A stretch of 64,000 nucleotides of DNA from Terrimonas sp. (GTDB lineage Bacteria; Bacteroidota; Bacteroidia; Chitinophagales; Chitinophagaceae): assembly GCA_016125075.1 (NCBI GenBank), contig WGMO01000002.1, forward strand, positions 1 to 64,000. Direction: 5' to 3'. Below are positions 44,335 to 53,909 of the stretch, piece after piece. Positions within the stretch are counted from its first letter, which is position 1. Each line of letters begins with the position of its first letter. The notes below the pieces were generated by a model that saw only the letters and a list, made by a program, of their open reading frames with translations, was not told where the DNA came from and did not search any database. The translations under genes were made by a program, and so were the position numbers.

Positions 44335-45156
44335 ATGTGGGATAACCTGATCAATTATTTTTCAACCCTCGAACAAAGACCGCTGGAACGAATGGCTTTT
44401 TTGGTAGGCGGTATGCTTATTTTCTGGATCCTGGAAGGGGCGATCCCATTATTGCCGATGCACTATAAGAAAAACAAGTGGCGCCATGCTGCCGTCAACT
44501 TTGTTTTTACCGTGCTGCACCTGGTGCTGCATACAGGAATTGCCGTACTCATTGTGATGCTGGCCGACTGGTGCTACCGGGAACAGTTCGGTATGGTTTA
44601 CTGGTGGCATGCTTCCGTGGCCGCCAGTGTGGTCACTGGGGTGCTCGCGCTTGATTTCAGCAGCTGGCTGGTACATCTTGTCATGCACAAAAACAGGTTT
44701 CTCTGGAAATTCCATCTCATCCATCATTCGGATAATAACGTGGATGTGACCACCGGGTTACGACACCATCCCGGCGATAGCCTGCTGCGGGGAGTTTTCT
44801 TCCTCCTCTTCATCTTTATTGCAGGGGCCCCCATGTACAGCGTGATGATCTACCAAACCCTGGTGGTATTAAGTACAGCTTTCACCCATGCCAATATCAA
44901 ACTTCCGGCGGCATTAGACCGAACCTTAAGCTATGTTCTTGTTTCCCCCAATATGCACAAAGTGCACCATCACTGGAAACAGCCTTATACCGATAGCAAT
45001 TACGGAGCCGTCTTTTCTTTCTGGGACCGTATGTTAAGAACATTTAAAAAGCTTGATCATTCAGAAATAATATACGGTCTTGACCAGTATTACCCCAACG
45101 AAAAAGATGAAAACCTGGGCATGCTGATGAAATATCCCTTTGAGCGGCACAAATGA
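44335..45156 (+). CDS. Sterol desaturase / fatty acid hydroxylase-family membrane enzyme
   Basis: A 273-residue di-iron membrane oxygenase. The eight-histidine set is visible in HLVMHKN, HLIHHSD, and later HANIK with MHKVHHHWKQPYTDSN. Four or more membrane segments precede and separate these motifs. Family members hydroxylate or desaturate lipids such as sterols, carotenoids or fatty acids with O2. Bacteroidota homologues can hydroxylate carotenoids or ether lipids, but the substrate here is not determined. Confidence 0.9.
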   Translation: MWDNLINYFSTLEQRPLERMAFLVGGMLIFWILEGAIPLLPMHYKKNKWRHAAVNFVFTVLHLVLHTGIAVLIVMLADWCYREQFGMVYWWHASVAASVVTGVLALDFSSWLVHLVMHKNRFLWKFHLIHHSDNNVDVTTGLRHHPGDSLLRGVFFLLFIFIAGAPMYSVMIYQTLVVLSTAFTHANIKLPAALDRTLSYVLVSPNMHKVHHHWKQPYTDSNYGAVFSFWDRMLRTFKKLDHSEIIYGLDQYYPNEKDENLGMLMKYPFERHK

Positions 45157-45253
45157 ATTACTTACCTGAGTTTACTGTCGATTCATTCCAATTGATTCGT
45201 CTTTTTGTAAAGCATAAAGAAGAAAGGGAACATCTGTATATTTATACCGCATT

Positions 45254-45997
45254 ATGAAAATCATCGCGATGATACCGGCCCGGTATGCGGCCACCCGTTT
45301 CCCCGCAAAGCTGATGCAGCCATTGGGCAATAAAACGGTGATCAGGACCACCTACGATAATACGGTGGCAACAGGGCTTTTTGATGAGGTTATTGTTGTG
45401 ACCGACAGCGAAATCATATGGACGGAAATCAATAAAGCCGGAGGAAAAGTGGTGATGAGTAAACAAACCCACGAAAGCGGGAGTGACCGGATTGCTGAAG
45501 CTATTGAAGATATGGATATTGATGTAGTGATAAATGTTCAGGGGGATGAGCCTTTTGTGAACAGGGATGTGTTGGAAAAACTGGTTCATTGTTTCACCGG
45601 GGAAAAGGGTAAAATGACACGGGTGGCTTCTGCCATGTCCAAATCAACCGATGCCACCCTGATGAGCAACCCCAATTATGCAAAAGTGGTCGTGGATAAT
45701 GAAAACAATGCCCTCTACTTCAGCCGCTCCCTGATCCCTTTTCACCGGGATCCCGGCGAAACAGTAGCATACTATAAACATATCGGTATCTATGCTTTCC
45801 GCAAAGAAGCCCTGCTTTCCTTTACAAAATGGCCGGTGGGAAAATGGGAGCGGGCAGAAAAACTGGAGCAGCTCCGTTACCTGGAAAACGGGGTGAAAAT
45901 AAAAATGGTACTGGCCGATTATACCGGCATCGGTATCGACTCGCCGGAAGAACTGGAAAGGGCCAGGCAATACCTGGACCGGGAAACGAAATCCTGA
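45254..45997 (+). CDS. kdsB: 3-deoxy-manno-octulosonate cytidylyltransferase
   Basis: A 247-residue enzyme that activates Kdo as CMP-Kdo for lipopolysaccharide core synthesis. Family motifs are IPARYAATRFPAKLM at the N-terminus (nucleotide loop), VTDSEII, THESGSDRIAEA, INVQGDEPFV, YKHIGIYAFRKE and the terminal GIGIDSPEELERA. Its presence shows a Gram-negative envelope with Kdo-containing LPS. It is monocistronic or leads the next secreted protein by 58 bp. Confidence 0.97.
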   Translation: MKIIAMIPARYAATRFPAKLMQPLGNKTVIRTTYDNTVATGLFDEVIVVTDSEIIWTEINKAGGKVVMSKQTHESGSDRIAEAIEDMDIDVVINVQGDEPFVNRDVLEKLVHCFTGEKGKMTRVASAMSKSTDATLMSNPNYAKVVVDNENNALYFSRSLIPFHRDPGETVAYYKHIGIYAFRKEALLSFTKWPVGKWERAEKLEQLRYLENGVKIKMVLADYTGIGIDSPEELERARQYLDRETKS

Positions 45998-46055
45998 AAG
46001 ACCGGACAGTCAATATCATATATTTTTTCTACATTTAACAGACAGAAACCTGGCC

Positions 46056-46760
46056 ATGAAAAAGACCGTATGCATTTTCGTTTTTGGCATCCATGTACTG
46101 CTGTTATCAGCCCAAAACGATCCCGGTACCAATATGTATAATGCGGGCAAGACCAATTATACCAATAGCGGAGAAACCATTTACTCCCAAAAATTTGGAA
46201 AGGAATCAGAAGGTTCTCCCTTTTTCATCAATAACTGGCTGAAAGCAGATTTCCTGTTAAAGGGCGGAAAGATCTCCCGGGAAAATGCCGTAAAACTTGA
46301 CCTGTTGAATTTTGCGATCTTTTACCAGGACGAGCAGGGAAATGAACTTGCCTGTATCAGTAAACTGGATGGGATCAATCTTTACGATACCATTAACAAC
46401 AAAAACTACTATTTCATTCATGCTTCCGCCATGCCCGACTATCCAAGAGGAACGCTGGAGGGTTATTACCTGAGGATGCGGCAGGGAGAAGTATCGCTGT
46501 TCAAGAAAATCATCAAACACCTGACCGACCCGGGCACCCAGCGCTCAACCCTGTCCGAATTATCCGTTTCCACCAGTGCCGAATATTATGTATCCATCAA
46601 CAACACACTCTTTAATATCACAAAAATCAAAGAGTTTCCGGATGTCCTGCCCAAAAACAAAGAGCTTGTAACCCAATACATCAAAGACCATAAGCTGAAA
46701 GGGAAAAGAGAAGAAGACTTCACCGAACTGGTCGATTATTACAACCAACTGGGCAACTGA
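46056..46760 (+). CDS. Secreted protein of unknown function
   Basis: A 234-residue exported protein with a signal peptide (MKKTVCIFVFGIHVLLLSAQ). I recognise no family. The mature protein has SGETIYSQKFGKE near the N-terminus, a ISRENAVKLDLLNFAIFY strand-rich region and a basic C-terminal KDHKLKGKREEDFTELV helix. Between kdsB and the sugar transporter, with no clear link to either. Confidence 0.6.
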   Translation: MKKTVCIFVFGIHVLLLSAQNDPGTNMYNAGKTNYTNSGETIYSQKFGKESEGSPFFINNWLKADFLLKGGKISRENAVKLDLLNFAIFYQDEQGNELACISKLDGINLYDTINNKNYYFIHASAMPDYPRGTLEGYYLRMRQGEVSLFKKIIKHLTDPGTQRSTLSELSVSTSAEYYVSINNTLFNITKIKEFPDVLPKNKELVTQYIKDHKLKGKREEDFTELVDYYNQLGN

Positions 46761-46827
46761 TTCCCCGGGTAATATGGCAGATTTGCCATTGTTTTTCCTA
46801 TCTTTCTTTTATATCTAACTATTGTTT

Positions 46828-48180
46828 ATGAAAAATAATAAGCTGCTGTACTGGTCGGTTGTGGCCGCCCTTGCGGGATTCCTGTTTGGTTTTGATACGG
46901 TGGTCATTTCGGGGGCTAACCAGCCCATCAAAGACCTCTGGCGTACTTCCGGTTGGTTTCATGGTATTTTTATTATGTCGATGGCCCTATGGGGAACGGT
47001 ATTGGGCGCCTTGTTTGGGGGGATCCCCACCGAAAAGTTCGGTCGCAGGAAGGTTCTGCTCTGGATAGGGATATTGTATACGGCTTCCGCCCTGGGTTCG
47101 GGTTTGGCACCCGACCCTTACTCTTTTTCCTTTTTTCGTTTTATCGGGGGTGTCGGGGTCGGCATCTCTTCGGTGGCAGCCCCCGCTTATATATCAGAAA
47201 TTTCAACAGCCAAGTCAAGGGGAAGGCTGGCAGCCATGTACCAGTTTAATATTGTTTTCGGGATCCTTGTTGCTTTTTTTTCAAATTACCTGCTCAAGGG
47301 CTTTGATGGTGCTAACGACTGGCGCTGGATGATGGGTGTGGAAACCATCCCCGCTGTGATCTACACGATTATGGTGCTCGGAATTCCCGAAAGCCCCCGT
47401 TGGCTGGTATCGATCAAAAATGACCGGGCGGCGGCCAAAAAAATTTTGCTGGATGCCGGCGCCGAAAACCCCGATGCCGATATTGATGAAATCATCAAGA
47501 GCAATGCCGAGGTGGCTACAGGCGGCAAGAAGGAGAATATTTTTTCGGCCAAATACAGGACCCCACTGATGCTGGCCTTCTTCGTGGCCTTTTTCAACCA
47601 ACTCTCCGGTATTAATTTCATATTGTACTATGCCCCGGAAATCCTAACCCGGATAGGGTTGGGTGAAAAGGAATCACTGATGAACTCCATTGCAATCGGC
47701 GGGGTGAACCTCATTTTTACTTTTGTGGGCCTCTACCTGATCGACCGAATGGGTAGAAAGAAATTATTACTGGTTGGCTCCATTGGGTATATCGTCAGCC
47801 TGGCCATGGTCGCTTACGCTTTTAAAGCAGATGCGGGACCGGTATTCCTCATGACTTTTCTGCTGATGTTCATCGCATCCCATGCCGTAGGGCAGGGGGC
47901 GGTGATCTGGGTGCTGATCGCTGAAATATTTCCAAATAAAACCCGTGCCCTCGGGCAATCCTTTGGGGCCAGCGTCCATTGGATCTTTGCCGCGGTCATT
48001 ACCCTGCTTACACCAGTATTTCTGGATAAGGACAGCGGGATCTTTGGAAAAAACCCCTGGCCCATCTTCGCTTTTTTCGCGGGGATGATGGTCTTGCAAT
48101 TGATCTGGGTAATTTCGAAAGTTCCGGAAACCAAAGGCGTATCGCTGGAAGACCTGGAAAAGAAACTGATCAAACATTAA
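46828..48180 (+). CDS. Sugar-porter-family MFS transporter
   Basis: 450 residues from the ATG at 46828; a TTG two codons upstream is also in frame. Twelve membrane segments are expected and the sugar-porter signatures are present: GFLFGFDTVVISGA in helix 1, EKFGRRK after helix 2, ESPRWL after helix 6, NQLSGINFILYYAPEI in helix 7 and DRMGRKK after helix 8, with VPETKG at the end. It imports a sugar by proton symport. The next gene is a fructan-cleaving GH32 enzyme, so fructose or a fructose-containing sugar is the likely substrate. Confidence 0.93.
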   Translation: MKNNKLLYWSVVAALAGFLFGFDTVVISGANQPIKDLWRTSGWFHGIFIMSMALWGTVLGALFGGIPTEKFGRRKVLLWIGILYTASALGSGLAPDPYSFSFFRFIGGVGVGISSVAAPAYISEISTAKSRGRLAAMYQFNIVFGILVAFFSNYLLKGFDGANDWRWMMGVETIPAVIYTIMVLGIPESPRWLVSIKNDRAAAKKILLDAGAENPDADIDEIIKSNAEVATGGKKENIFSAKYRTPLMLAFFVAFFNQLSGINFILYYAPEILTRIGLGEKESLMNSIAIGGVNLIFTFVGLYLIDRMGRKKLLLVGSIGYIVSLAMVAYAFKADAGPVFLMTFLLMFIASHAVGQGAVIWVLIAEIFPNKTRALGQSFGASVHWIFAAVITLLTPVFLDKDSGIFGKNPWPIFAFFAGMMVLQLIWVISKVPETKGVSLEDLEKKLIKH

Positions 48181-48197
48181 ATGAAAATTCACATCGC

Positions 48198-49691
48198 TTG
48201 AAACAGATCCTGCTATCCTTACTGCTTGTCGGTTTTTCATCAGCGGCTTTTTGCCAATCTTCATTTTACAAAGAAAGATACCGGCCCCGATTTCATTTTA
48301 CCCCACCCATCGACTGGATGAATGACCCTAACGGTCTTGTATATCATCATGGTGAGTACCATTTGTTTTACCAGTTCAACCCGATGGGTAACCGCTGGGG
48401 GCATATGTCCTGGGGGCATGCCGTGAGCAGGGACCTTTTATACTGGGAACACCTGTCGGTCGCCCTTGCAGAGGAAAAAGATACCATGATCTTTTCCGGC
48501 AGCTGTGTGGTGGATCAACAGAACAGCAGTGGTTTTGCCACAGCTCCGGGGCAGGTGCCAATGGTGGCCATCTATACCGGTCATATAGAAGGTAAAAATC
48601 AGTCGCAACATATCGCCTATAGCCTTGATGACGGACGAACATGGAAAAAATATGATCACAACCCGGTACTCGACCTGGGTAAAAAAGATTTTCGCGACCC
48701 CAAAGTTTTCTGGTATGCTCCCGAAAAAAAATGGATCATGGCCGTCGTACTCCCCCTTGAAAAACAGGTGCAGTTGTATGCTTCCCATAATTTAAAGGGC
48801 TGGCAGCTGATGAGCGAGTTTGGACCCGCGGGTGACACAACCGGGATATGGGAGTGCCCGGACCTTTTTCAGGTGCCCGTTGCCGGCGAACCCGGTAAAT
48901 ACAAATGGGTCCTGATGCATTCCCCTGCCCCTTATATGCAATACTTTGTTGGTGAATTTGACGGAACCCGCTTTGTAAATGAAAATAAGACAGAAAAGAT
49001 TTACCGCCCGGATTACGGACCCGACTATTATGCTGCCATCACTTATAATAACCTTCCGGCGGGAGCGGCTCCCATCAGCATCGGATGGGTCAATAACTGG
49101 GATTATGCCAATGCTATCCCTACCACCCCCTGGAAAAGTATGATGTCCCTGCCCAGGAACCTGTCGGTAAGAAAAAAGAATGGAGAATGGGTACTGTTAC
49201 AGCAACCGGTAACTGCCGTACAGCAATTAAGGACCCATCAACGCTCCTGGAAAAATATCCGTACAAAAAGCGAATATACATTACCGGTACAAAGCCAGGT
49301 CTGTGAGCTGTCGCTCAGCATGCTTATCCCGGCAGAAACCGTTAGTGGAATCCGTTTAGCAGCGGGGGCTGGCCATTATTTCGAAATAGGGTATGATGCT
49401 GCCCAAAAAATTTTATACATCGACCGGTCGGGGGCCGGTGATACCAGTTTCCATCCTGCTTTCGCTGCACTGAGCCGGTATCAAACACCCCTGCAGCCCG
49501 TCAATGGAAAAATCAACCTGCATATCTTCTTTGATAAAAGCATCATTGAAGTGTTTGCAAATGATGGTGAGGCCGTAATGACCGCGCAATTATTCCCGGA
49601 AGAAAAAAACAATGGTATAACCCTTTTCAGCAAAGGCGGCGCCGTCCTGTTTCCGGGCATTGATTACTGGGAAATAAAACCCATTTGGTAG
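48198..49691 (+). CDS. GH32 fructan hydrolase (beta-fructosidase / levanase type)
   Basis: A 497-residue exported enzyme. The start is a TTG at 48198, 17 bp after the transporter, because it gives a signal peptide (MKQILLSLLLVGFSSAAFCQ) and no ATG in frame exists. The GH32 five-bladed propeller motifs are complete: nucleophile Asp43 in WMNDPNG, transition-state Asp167 in FRDPKVFW and acid/base Glu219 in WECPDLF. The C-terminal beta-sandwich ends with DKSIIEVFANDGEAV. It releases fructose from sucrose, inulin or levan outside the inner membrane. The pair with the MFS permease forms a minimal fructan module without SusC/SusD. Confidence 0.93.
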   Translation: MKQILLSLLLVGFSSAAFCQSSFYKERYRPRFHFTPPIDWMNDPNGLVYHHGEYHLFYQFNPMGNRWGHMSWGHAVSRDLLYWEHLSVALAEEKDTMIFSGSCVVDQQNSSGFATAPGQVPMVAIYTGHIEGKNQSQHIAYSLDDGRTWKKYDHNPVLDLGKKDFRDPKVFWYAPEKKWIMAVVLPLEKQVQLYASHNLKGWQLMSEFGPAGDTTGIWECPDLFQVPVAGEPGKYKWVLMHSPAPYMQYFVGEFDGTRFVNENKTEKIYRPDYGPDYYAAITYNNLPAGAAPISIGWVNNWDYANAIPTTPWKSMMSLPRNLSVRKKNGEWVLLQQPVTAVQQLRTHQRSWKNIRTKSEYTLPVQSQVCELSLSMLIPAETVSGIRLAAGAGHYFEIGYDAAQKILYIDRSGAGDTSFHPAFAALSRYQTPLQPVNGKINLHIFFDKSIIEVFANDGEAVMTAQLFPEEKNNGITLFSKGGAVLFPGIDYWEIKPIW

Positions 49692-49694
49692 CGG

Positions 49695-51137
49695 TTATTC
49701 TCCCTGCAGGTTTTTGAGAATATCCTCGATCTTTTTCATGTTTTGGTCAAGCGCTTCATCATAGACGCCCTCATCGGCATCCTGTGCTTTGATCAGAATT
49801 TGGGCTTGCTCCTTTCTAAGGAGAATATACTCCTGAAGTTGTTTTCTGTAATTGGCCATGGTAGCCGGCAGTTTCATGGAGGCTGATTTTTCCAGGGCCT
49901 CGCTGCAGTTTTCCCAGGCGGGAAGGGATATAGCCTTTAGTTGCTCTTTAAACCGGTCGGCGCTAAGGTTTTGGGCATCTCGCAGCGGCTGCAACGCCTT
50001 GCTTTCATACAGGCTGAATTCCGATATGATTTCATTGAATTTTTTGGAGTCGTCTTTGTTATTGTTCAGATAGAAAAAAGTAACGGCAATGGTCACCGCC
50101 GAAATAATTCCCGTTACCCATTGCCTGCTGATCTTTGCCTCCGGGCGCAGGGAAAGGAAAAACACATAGCCAAAAACAATCCCGCTGACCAACCCTCCCA
50201 TATGTGCAGCATTGTCTACGCCTGATTTCATGCCATACAAAAGATTATAGCCTACAAATATGCCAATGCTCTGTAAAAGGTTATTTCTCACCTTTTTGGG
50301 AATTAGGTTGGTGGTGAGCAATGCCACAAACACCCCGTACATACCAAAGATTGCTCCTGAAGCCCCAGCGCTGACAAGCGGTTGCTTGTGCCACCACAGG
50401 CTAAGAAGACTTGCCAATACGCCTGTACATAAATAGGCGCTGATATACCTGGCCTTACCAAGCATCGGCTCCAAAAAAATACCGACATAATAAAGCGCAT
50501 ACATATTAAACAGCAAATGAATGATGCCAATATGCACAAAGACACAGCTGATCAATCGCCACCACTCGCCGCCAACTGTATTGGGTCTGAAATTTCCACC
50601 CCATTGAAGCAGTTGTTCTGCGGTCGGGCTGATAAAACTGACGCCCGATACAACCATCATAATAAATACGATGAAGTTGATGGCGATGATCCCTGTTGTA
50701 GCATAGGTATTACCGGAAGATAGTCGCATTGCCTTTTCAATTTCGGCAGCTTCAGCCGCTTCTGATGCAGCGGATAAAACTGTGCTTTTTCTTATCTCCT
50801 CCAGGCCTTGCTGCCATTCGGCCCTTTGTTGTTCTGAAGAATCCTGCAGGGACGCATATGCTGAAAAAAAATTGTTGATGTTTTTTTTATTCCTGCCTAA
50901 CAAATCAACGATAGCGCCATGAGTCAAACTGCTTTTTACCATTATTGATCCGGGTGCGGTTTCAATAAAGATCTCATCTTCTCTTTTAAGGGCCGATTTT
51001 TTTGTGTAGGCAATGATTTTGTTTTCCCCTGCATACCTGGGCTGCCAGTTCAATGTCTTACAAACACCAAAACAAAGGCGCATAAGTGTTTCCAAATCCG
51101 TTTCAGAAACAGCAATTGTATCAAAAGCAGATGGCAT
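49695..51137 (-). CDS. Rhomboid intramembrane protease with N-terminal extension
   Basis: 480 residues from the ATG at 51137 (MPSAFDTIAVSETDLETLMR). Residues 1-140 are a cytosolic domain typical of Bacteroidota rhomboids, then a six-helix rhomboid core with HLLFNMYAL (His207, Asn211), nucleophile Ser260 in AGASGAIFG and His312 in AAHMGGLVSG. The catalytic dyad is intact. About 110 C-terminal residues are helical and charged and may be a coiled coil. Substrates are unknown. It is convergent with the GH32 gene by 4 bp. Confidence 0.92.
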   Translation of the reverse strand: MPSAFDTIAVSETDLETLMRLCFGVCKTLNWQPRYAGENKIIAYTKKSALKREDEIFIETAPGSIMVKSSLTHGAIVDLLGRNKKNINNFFSAYASLQDSSEQQRAEWQQGLEEIRKSTVLSAASEAAEAAEIEKAMRLSSGNTYATTGIIAINFIVFIMMVVSGVSFISPTAEQLLQWGGNFRPNTVGGEWWRLISCVFVHIGIIHLLFNMYALYYVGIFLEPMLGKARYISAYLCTGVLASLLSLWWHKQPLVSAGASGAIFGMYGVFVALLTTNLIPKKVRNNLLQSIGIFVGYNLLYGMKSGVDNAAHMGGLVSGIVFGYVFFLSLRPEAKISRQWVTGIISAVTIAVTFFYLNNNKDDSKKFNEIISEFSLYESKALQPLRDAQNLSADRFKEQLKAISLPAWENCSEALEKSASMKLPATMANYRKQLQEYILLRKEQAQILIKAQDADEGVYDEALDQNMKKIEDILKNLQGE

Positions 51138-51188
51138 CTTGGTTTTTTTGAAGGGTAAAATATGAAAATTTGAGTTGGATATAAATAA

Positions 51189-51220
51189 ATAAAGCACAAC
51201 CAGGAATGATTGCGCTTTAT
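51189..51220 (-). terminator. Terminator after the YXWGXW gene
   Basis: An 11-bp stem (51189-51199 with 51210-51220, one G-U pair) and 10-base loop; on the minus strand it is followed by TTTATTTATTTAT. It separates the YXWGXW gene from the rhomboid gene. Confidence 0.65.
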
Positions 51221-51253
51221 TGACTGCTTATGCTTACTGAAAGAATCCTTTTT

Positions 51254-51550
51254 TTATCGCCAGTGTCCCGGCACCCAATGGTATCCCCTGCGGCCATGCA
51301 GCCAATGCCCGGGTACCCAAACGGAATGATGGCGGTAGGGCCTGGCCCAATATCCCGGGACGGCTATATAGCGTCCTCTTTCCCAGCGCCATTCCGGGCC
51401 TACCCATACAGTAGCCCCATAAGGAGCCCATACAGGAGGGGCTTTACGGATCGTAACCGGGAAATCCAAACGAACCTGTACCCGCTGTGCGTGCAGGCAG
51501 GCGGTGGCTGAAAAAATGATCAGCAGGGTGATAAGTATTTTTGTTTTCAT
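51254..51550 (-). CDS. YXWGXW-repeat exported protein
   Basis: About 98 residues from the ATG at 51550 with a signal peptide (MKTKILITLLIIFSATACLHAQ). The mature part is built from Trp/Pro/Gly-rich motifs such as APPVWAPYG, VPGYWARP, VPGHWLHG and VPGHWR, matching the YXWGXW / WxxGxW repeat family found in the envelope of many Gram-negative bacteria. Function is unknown; structural or metal-binding roles have been proposed. It has its own terminator. Confidence 0.8.
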   Translation of the reverse strand: MKTKILITLLIIFSATACLHAQRVQVRLDFPVTIRKAPPVWAPYGATVWVGPEWRWERGRYIAVPGYWARPYRHHSVWVPGHWLHGRRGYHWVPGHWR

Positions 51551-51638
51551 GGTCCTAATTTTCATCATCTAAGAGCCGGGGTTCCCGTAAAAGTTTAAGC
51601 AACAAATGTTAACTTTCCCTAAATAAAATACAGCGGCC

Positions 51639-52784
51639 GTGGAAAGGAAGGAAAGAAATATCGATGTGAAAAAAATACTGGATCCCCTGAATCCCGATAA
51701 ATACCTGCGCTATCTCGGATTACCCACCCTGTTCCGGACAAAAAGAACAAGGGAGATCCTGAGCGTAAACCCGACCATCATCCCCCAACGGGAGGATTCA
51801 CAGGAGGTAAAAGTGACGGTTCACGAATACAATGCCGACAAGCTGGAAGTCCATGAATTTGAAGATATTGAAGAATGTCACCGGTTTTTGCATACCGGCA
51901 CTATCAGCTGGATCAATATCGATGGTATCAGGAAGGCAGATGTTGAAACCGTCTGTAATCATTTTGGTATACATCCGCTGATCCAGGAAGATATCATGAG
52001 CATCAACCAGCGGGCCAAGATGGATGAGATCGACAATATCCTTTTCTGCCTGCTCAATATGCTTTATTATAATGAACGGGAGAGCGCTGTAGAGCAGGAA
52101 CAGATCAGTATCGTACTGGGTAAGAATTTCGTGATCAGTTTCCAGGAAGATGCCAGCCGCGATGTTTTCAATTTGCTGCGGGGCAAACTCAAGATCGCCA
52201 ACAGCAGGATCCGGCAGGCAACGGCCGACTATCTCTGTTATTCGATGCTTGACATGATCGTTGACCACTACTTTATCATCATGGAAAAACTGGGCGATCA
52301 TATTGAAGACCTTGAAGAGGAGGTGGTGCGCAACAGCAATAAAAGGACCCTGGCGCGGATCAATAACGCGCGAAAAGAAATGATCGTTTTAAAAAGAAAT
52401 ATCTCCCCGGTCCGCGACCTGGTGAACGGGATCATCCGGAGTGAAAGCGACCTGCTGGATGACAGGACGACCCGTTATTTCAAAGATGTATATGACCACA
52501 TCATACAGGCATATGAATTAAGCGAAAACTACCGGGATATGATCATGAGTTTACAAGACCTTTACCTGAACCAGGTCAACCTGCGGCTCAACGAAGTAAT
52601 GAAGGTCATGGCCATCGTGACCTGCCTGCTGGCGCCCGCTACGGTTATCGGGGGGATTTTCGGGATGAATTTCAAGAACGTGCCTTTACTGGAAGACCAC
52701 TGGGGATTCTGGATCGCCATGGCCTTTATGCTGGTCATCCCTATCTGGATGCTCAGGGAGTTCAAGAAACGGGGATGGTTCTAA
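51639..52784 (+). CDS. corA: CorA magnesium/cobalt transporter
   Basis: A 381-residue CorA. The long N-terminal cytosolic domain has alpha/beta character and the stalk helix (DHIEDLEEEVVRNSNKRT..); the two C-terminal transmembrane segments hold the selectivity motif GMNFKNVP near residue 346, then a basic C-terminal tail (REFKKRG). No ATG is available at the conserved N-terminus; the start is a GTG at 51639. It conducts Mg2+ into the cell. It opens a rightward run of five genes. Confidence 0.95.
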   Translation: MERKERNIDVKKILDPLNPDKYLRYLGLPTLFRTKRTREILSVNPTIIPQREDSQEVKVTVHEYNADKLEVHEFEDIEECHRFLHTGTISWINIDGIRKADVETVCNHFGIHPLIQEDIMSINQRAKMDEIDNILFCLLNMLYYNERESAVEQEQISIVLGKNFVISFQEDASRDVFNLLRGKLKIANSRIRQATADYLCYSMLDMIVDHYFIIMEKLGDHIEDLEEEVVRNSNKRTLARINNARKEMIVLKRNISPVRDLVNGIIRSESDLLDDRTTRYFKDVYDHIIQAYELSENYRDMIMSLQDLYLNQVNLRLNEVMKVMAIVTCLLAPATVIGGIFGMNFKNVPLLEDHWGFWIAMAFMLVIPIWMLREFKKRGWF

Positions 52785-52851
52785 CATGAACGCCATTCAC
52801 CCATACCGGCTTCCCGTCTATTGCCTGCAAAGCTGTTCAAATAAATGAATC

Positions 52852-53331
52852 ATGGAACGATCTGCACAAATAGCCAATCATTTTCGCGAAGTTTATTTTA
52901 ATGGAAACCGTGTAGCGACTAACCTGAAGGATGTATTAAAAGATATTAACCAGGAGCAGGCTACGAAGAAGGTCAATGACCTGAACACGATTGCCGCACT
53001 GGTTTATCACATTCATTATTATATCCGGGCGGTTTTAGGCGTCGTAAAGGGCGGGCCGCTCGACGCTCATGATAGATATAGTTTTGACCTGCCGCCGATA
53101 GCGGATGATGAAGAATGGCAAAACTTCCTGGCAACGGTTTGGCAGGAAGCGGCAATCCTGGCGGACCGGATAGAAGCATTGCCCGATGAGGCACTTTGGA
53201 CAATATTTTCCGAAGAAAAATATGGCACATACTATAAAAATTTTTGGGGCATTATCGAACACAGCTATTACCATTTAGGCCAGATCGTCTTACTAAAAAA
53301 ATTGCTTAATCAAAACGGGCGGGAGGAATAA
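52852..53331 (+). CDS. DinB-like four-helix-bundle protein
   Basis: A 159-residue protein of the DinB/DUF1572-like superfamily. The metal-binding His pattern is present: YHIHYYIRAV in helix 2 and HSYYHLGQIVLLKKL in helix 4. Members bind a divalent metal and some are thiol transferases of bacillithiol or mycothiol type, but Bacteroidota proteins are largely uncharacterised. It lies between corA and the DUF1003 gene on the same strand. Confidence 0.8.
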   Translation: MERSAQIANHFREVYFNGNRVATNLKDVLKDINQEQATKKVNDLNTIAALVYHIHYYIRAVLGVVKGGPLDAHDRYSFDLPPIADDEEWQNFLATVWQEAAILADRIEALPDEALWTIFSEEKYGTYYKNFWGIIEHSYYHLGQIVLLKKLLNQNGREE

Positions 53332-53369
53332 AAAAAATTCTTCCGGTTACATAATAATCATCATACACC

Positions 53370-53909
53370 ATGGAAAATTCACAACTCGGTTCCCTGTTTG
53401 CCAACCAATCCGAACATATCAAAAAACTGCATGAAATTGTACAAAAAGCCATTGATGAGGAAAAACTGATTACCGACAACCTGATGAACCCGCCCCGGGA
53501 AGTGCTGACCCGCGGTCAGCGTATTTCAGATAAGGTTGCCCGTTTTGGGGGTAGCTGGGCTTTTATCATCTTATTCCTCGTCGTTCTTTTTGTCTGGATA
53601 TTTTATAACTCCGTCGCTCCCAAAGGAAAAAACTTCGACCCCTATCCTTTTATCCTGATGAACCTAATCCTGTCCTGTATTGCGGCTTTCCAGGCGCCGG
53701 TGATCATGATGAGCCAGAACCGCCAGGAGGAAAAAGACCGGCAACGGGCCGAGAATGATTATATGGTGAACATGAAAGCCGAGCTGGAAGTGAGAAGCCT
53801 TCACCAGAAAGTGGACCTGTTACTGGAAGAACAAATAAAGACCTTATTCGACATACAGGAAAAACAGATGGAACTGCTGAACGAGATCCGTGAAAAGCTA
53901 AATACATGA
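53370..53909 (+). CDS. DUF1003-family membrane protein
   Basis: A 179-residue protein with two transmembrane helices: FGGSWAFIILFLVVLFVWIF and the YPFILMNLILSCIAAFQAP pair, which is the DUF1003 signature, followed by MMSQNRQEEKDRQRAENDY and a C-terminal coiled coil (VDLLLEEQIKTLFDIQEKQME). The family often occurs near magnesium transporters, and here corA is two genes upstream. The function is unknown; the coiled coil suggests oligomer formation. The next gene overlaps its stop by 4 bp. Confidence 0.88.
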   Translation: MENSQLGSLFANQSEHIKKLHEIVQKAIDEEKLITDNLMNPPREVLTRGQRISDKVARFGGSWAFIILFLVVLFVWIFYNSVAPKGKNFDPYPFILMNLILSCIAAFQAPVIMMSQNRQEEKDRQRAENDYMVNMKAELEVRSLHQKVDLLLEEQIKTLFDIQEKQMELLNEIREKLNT

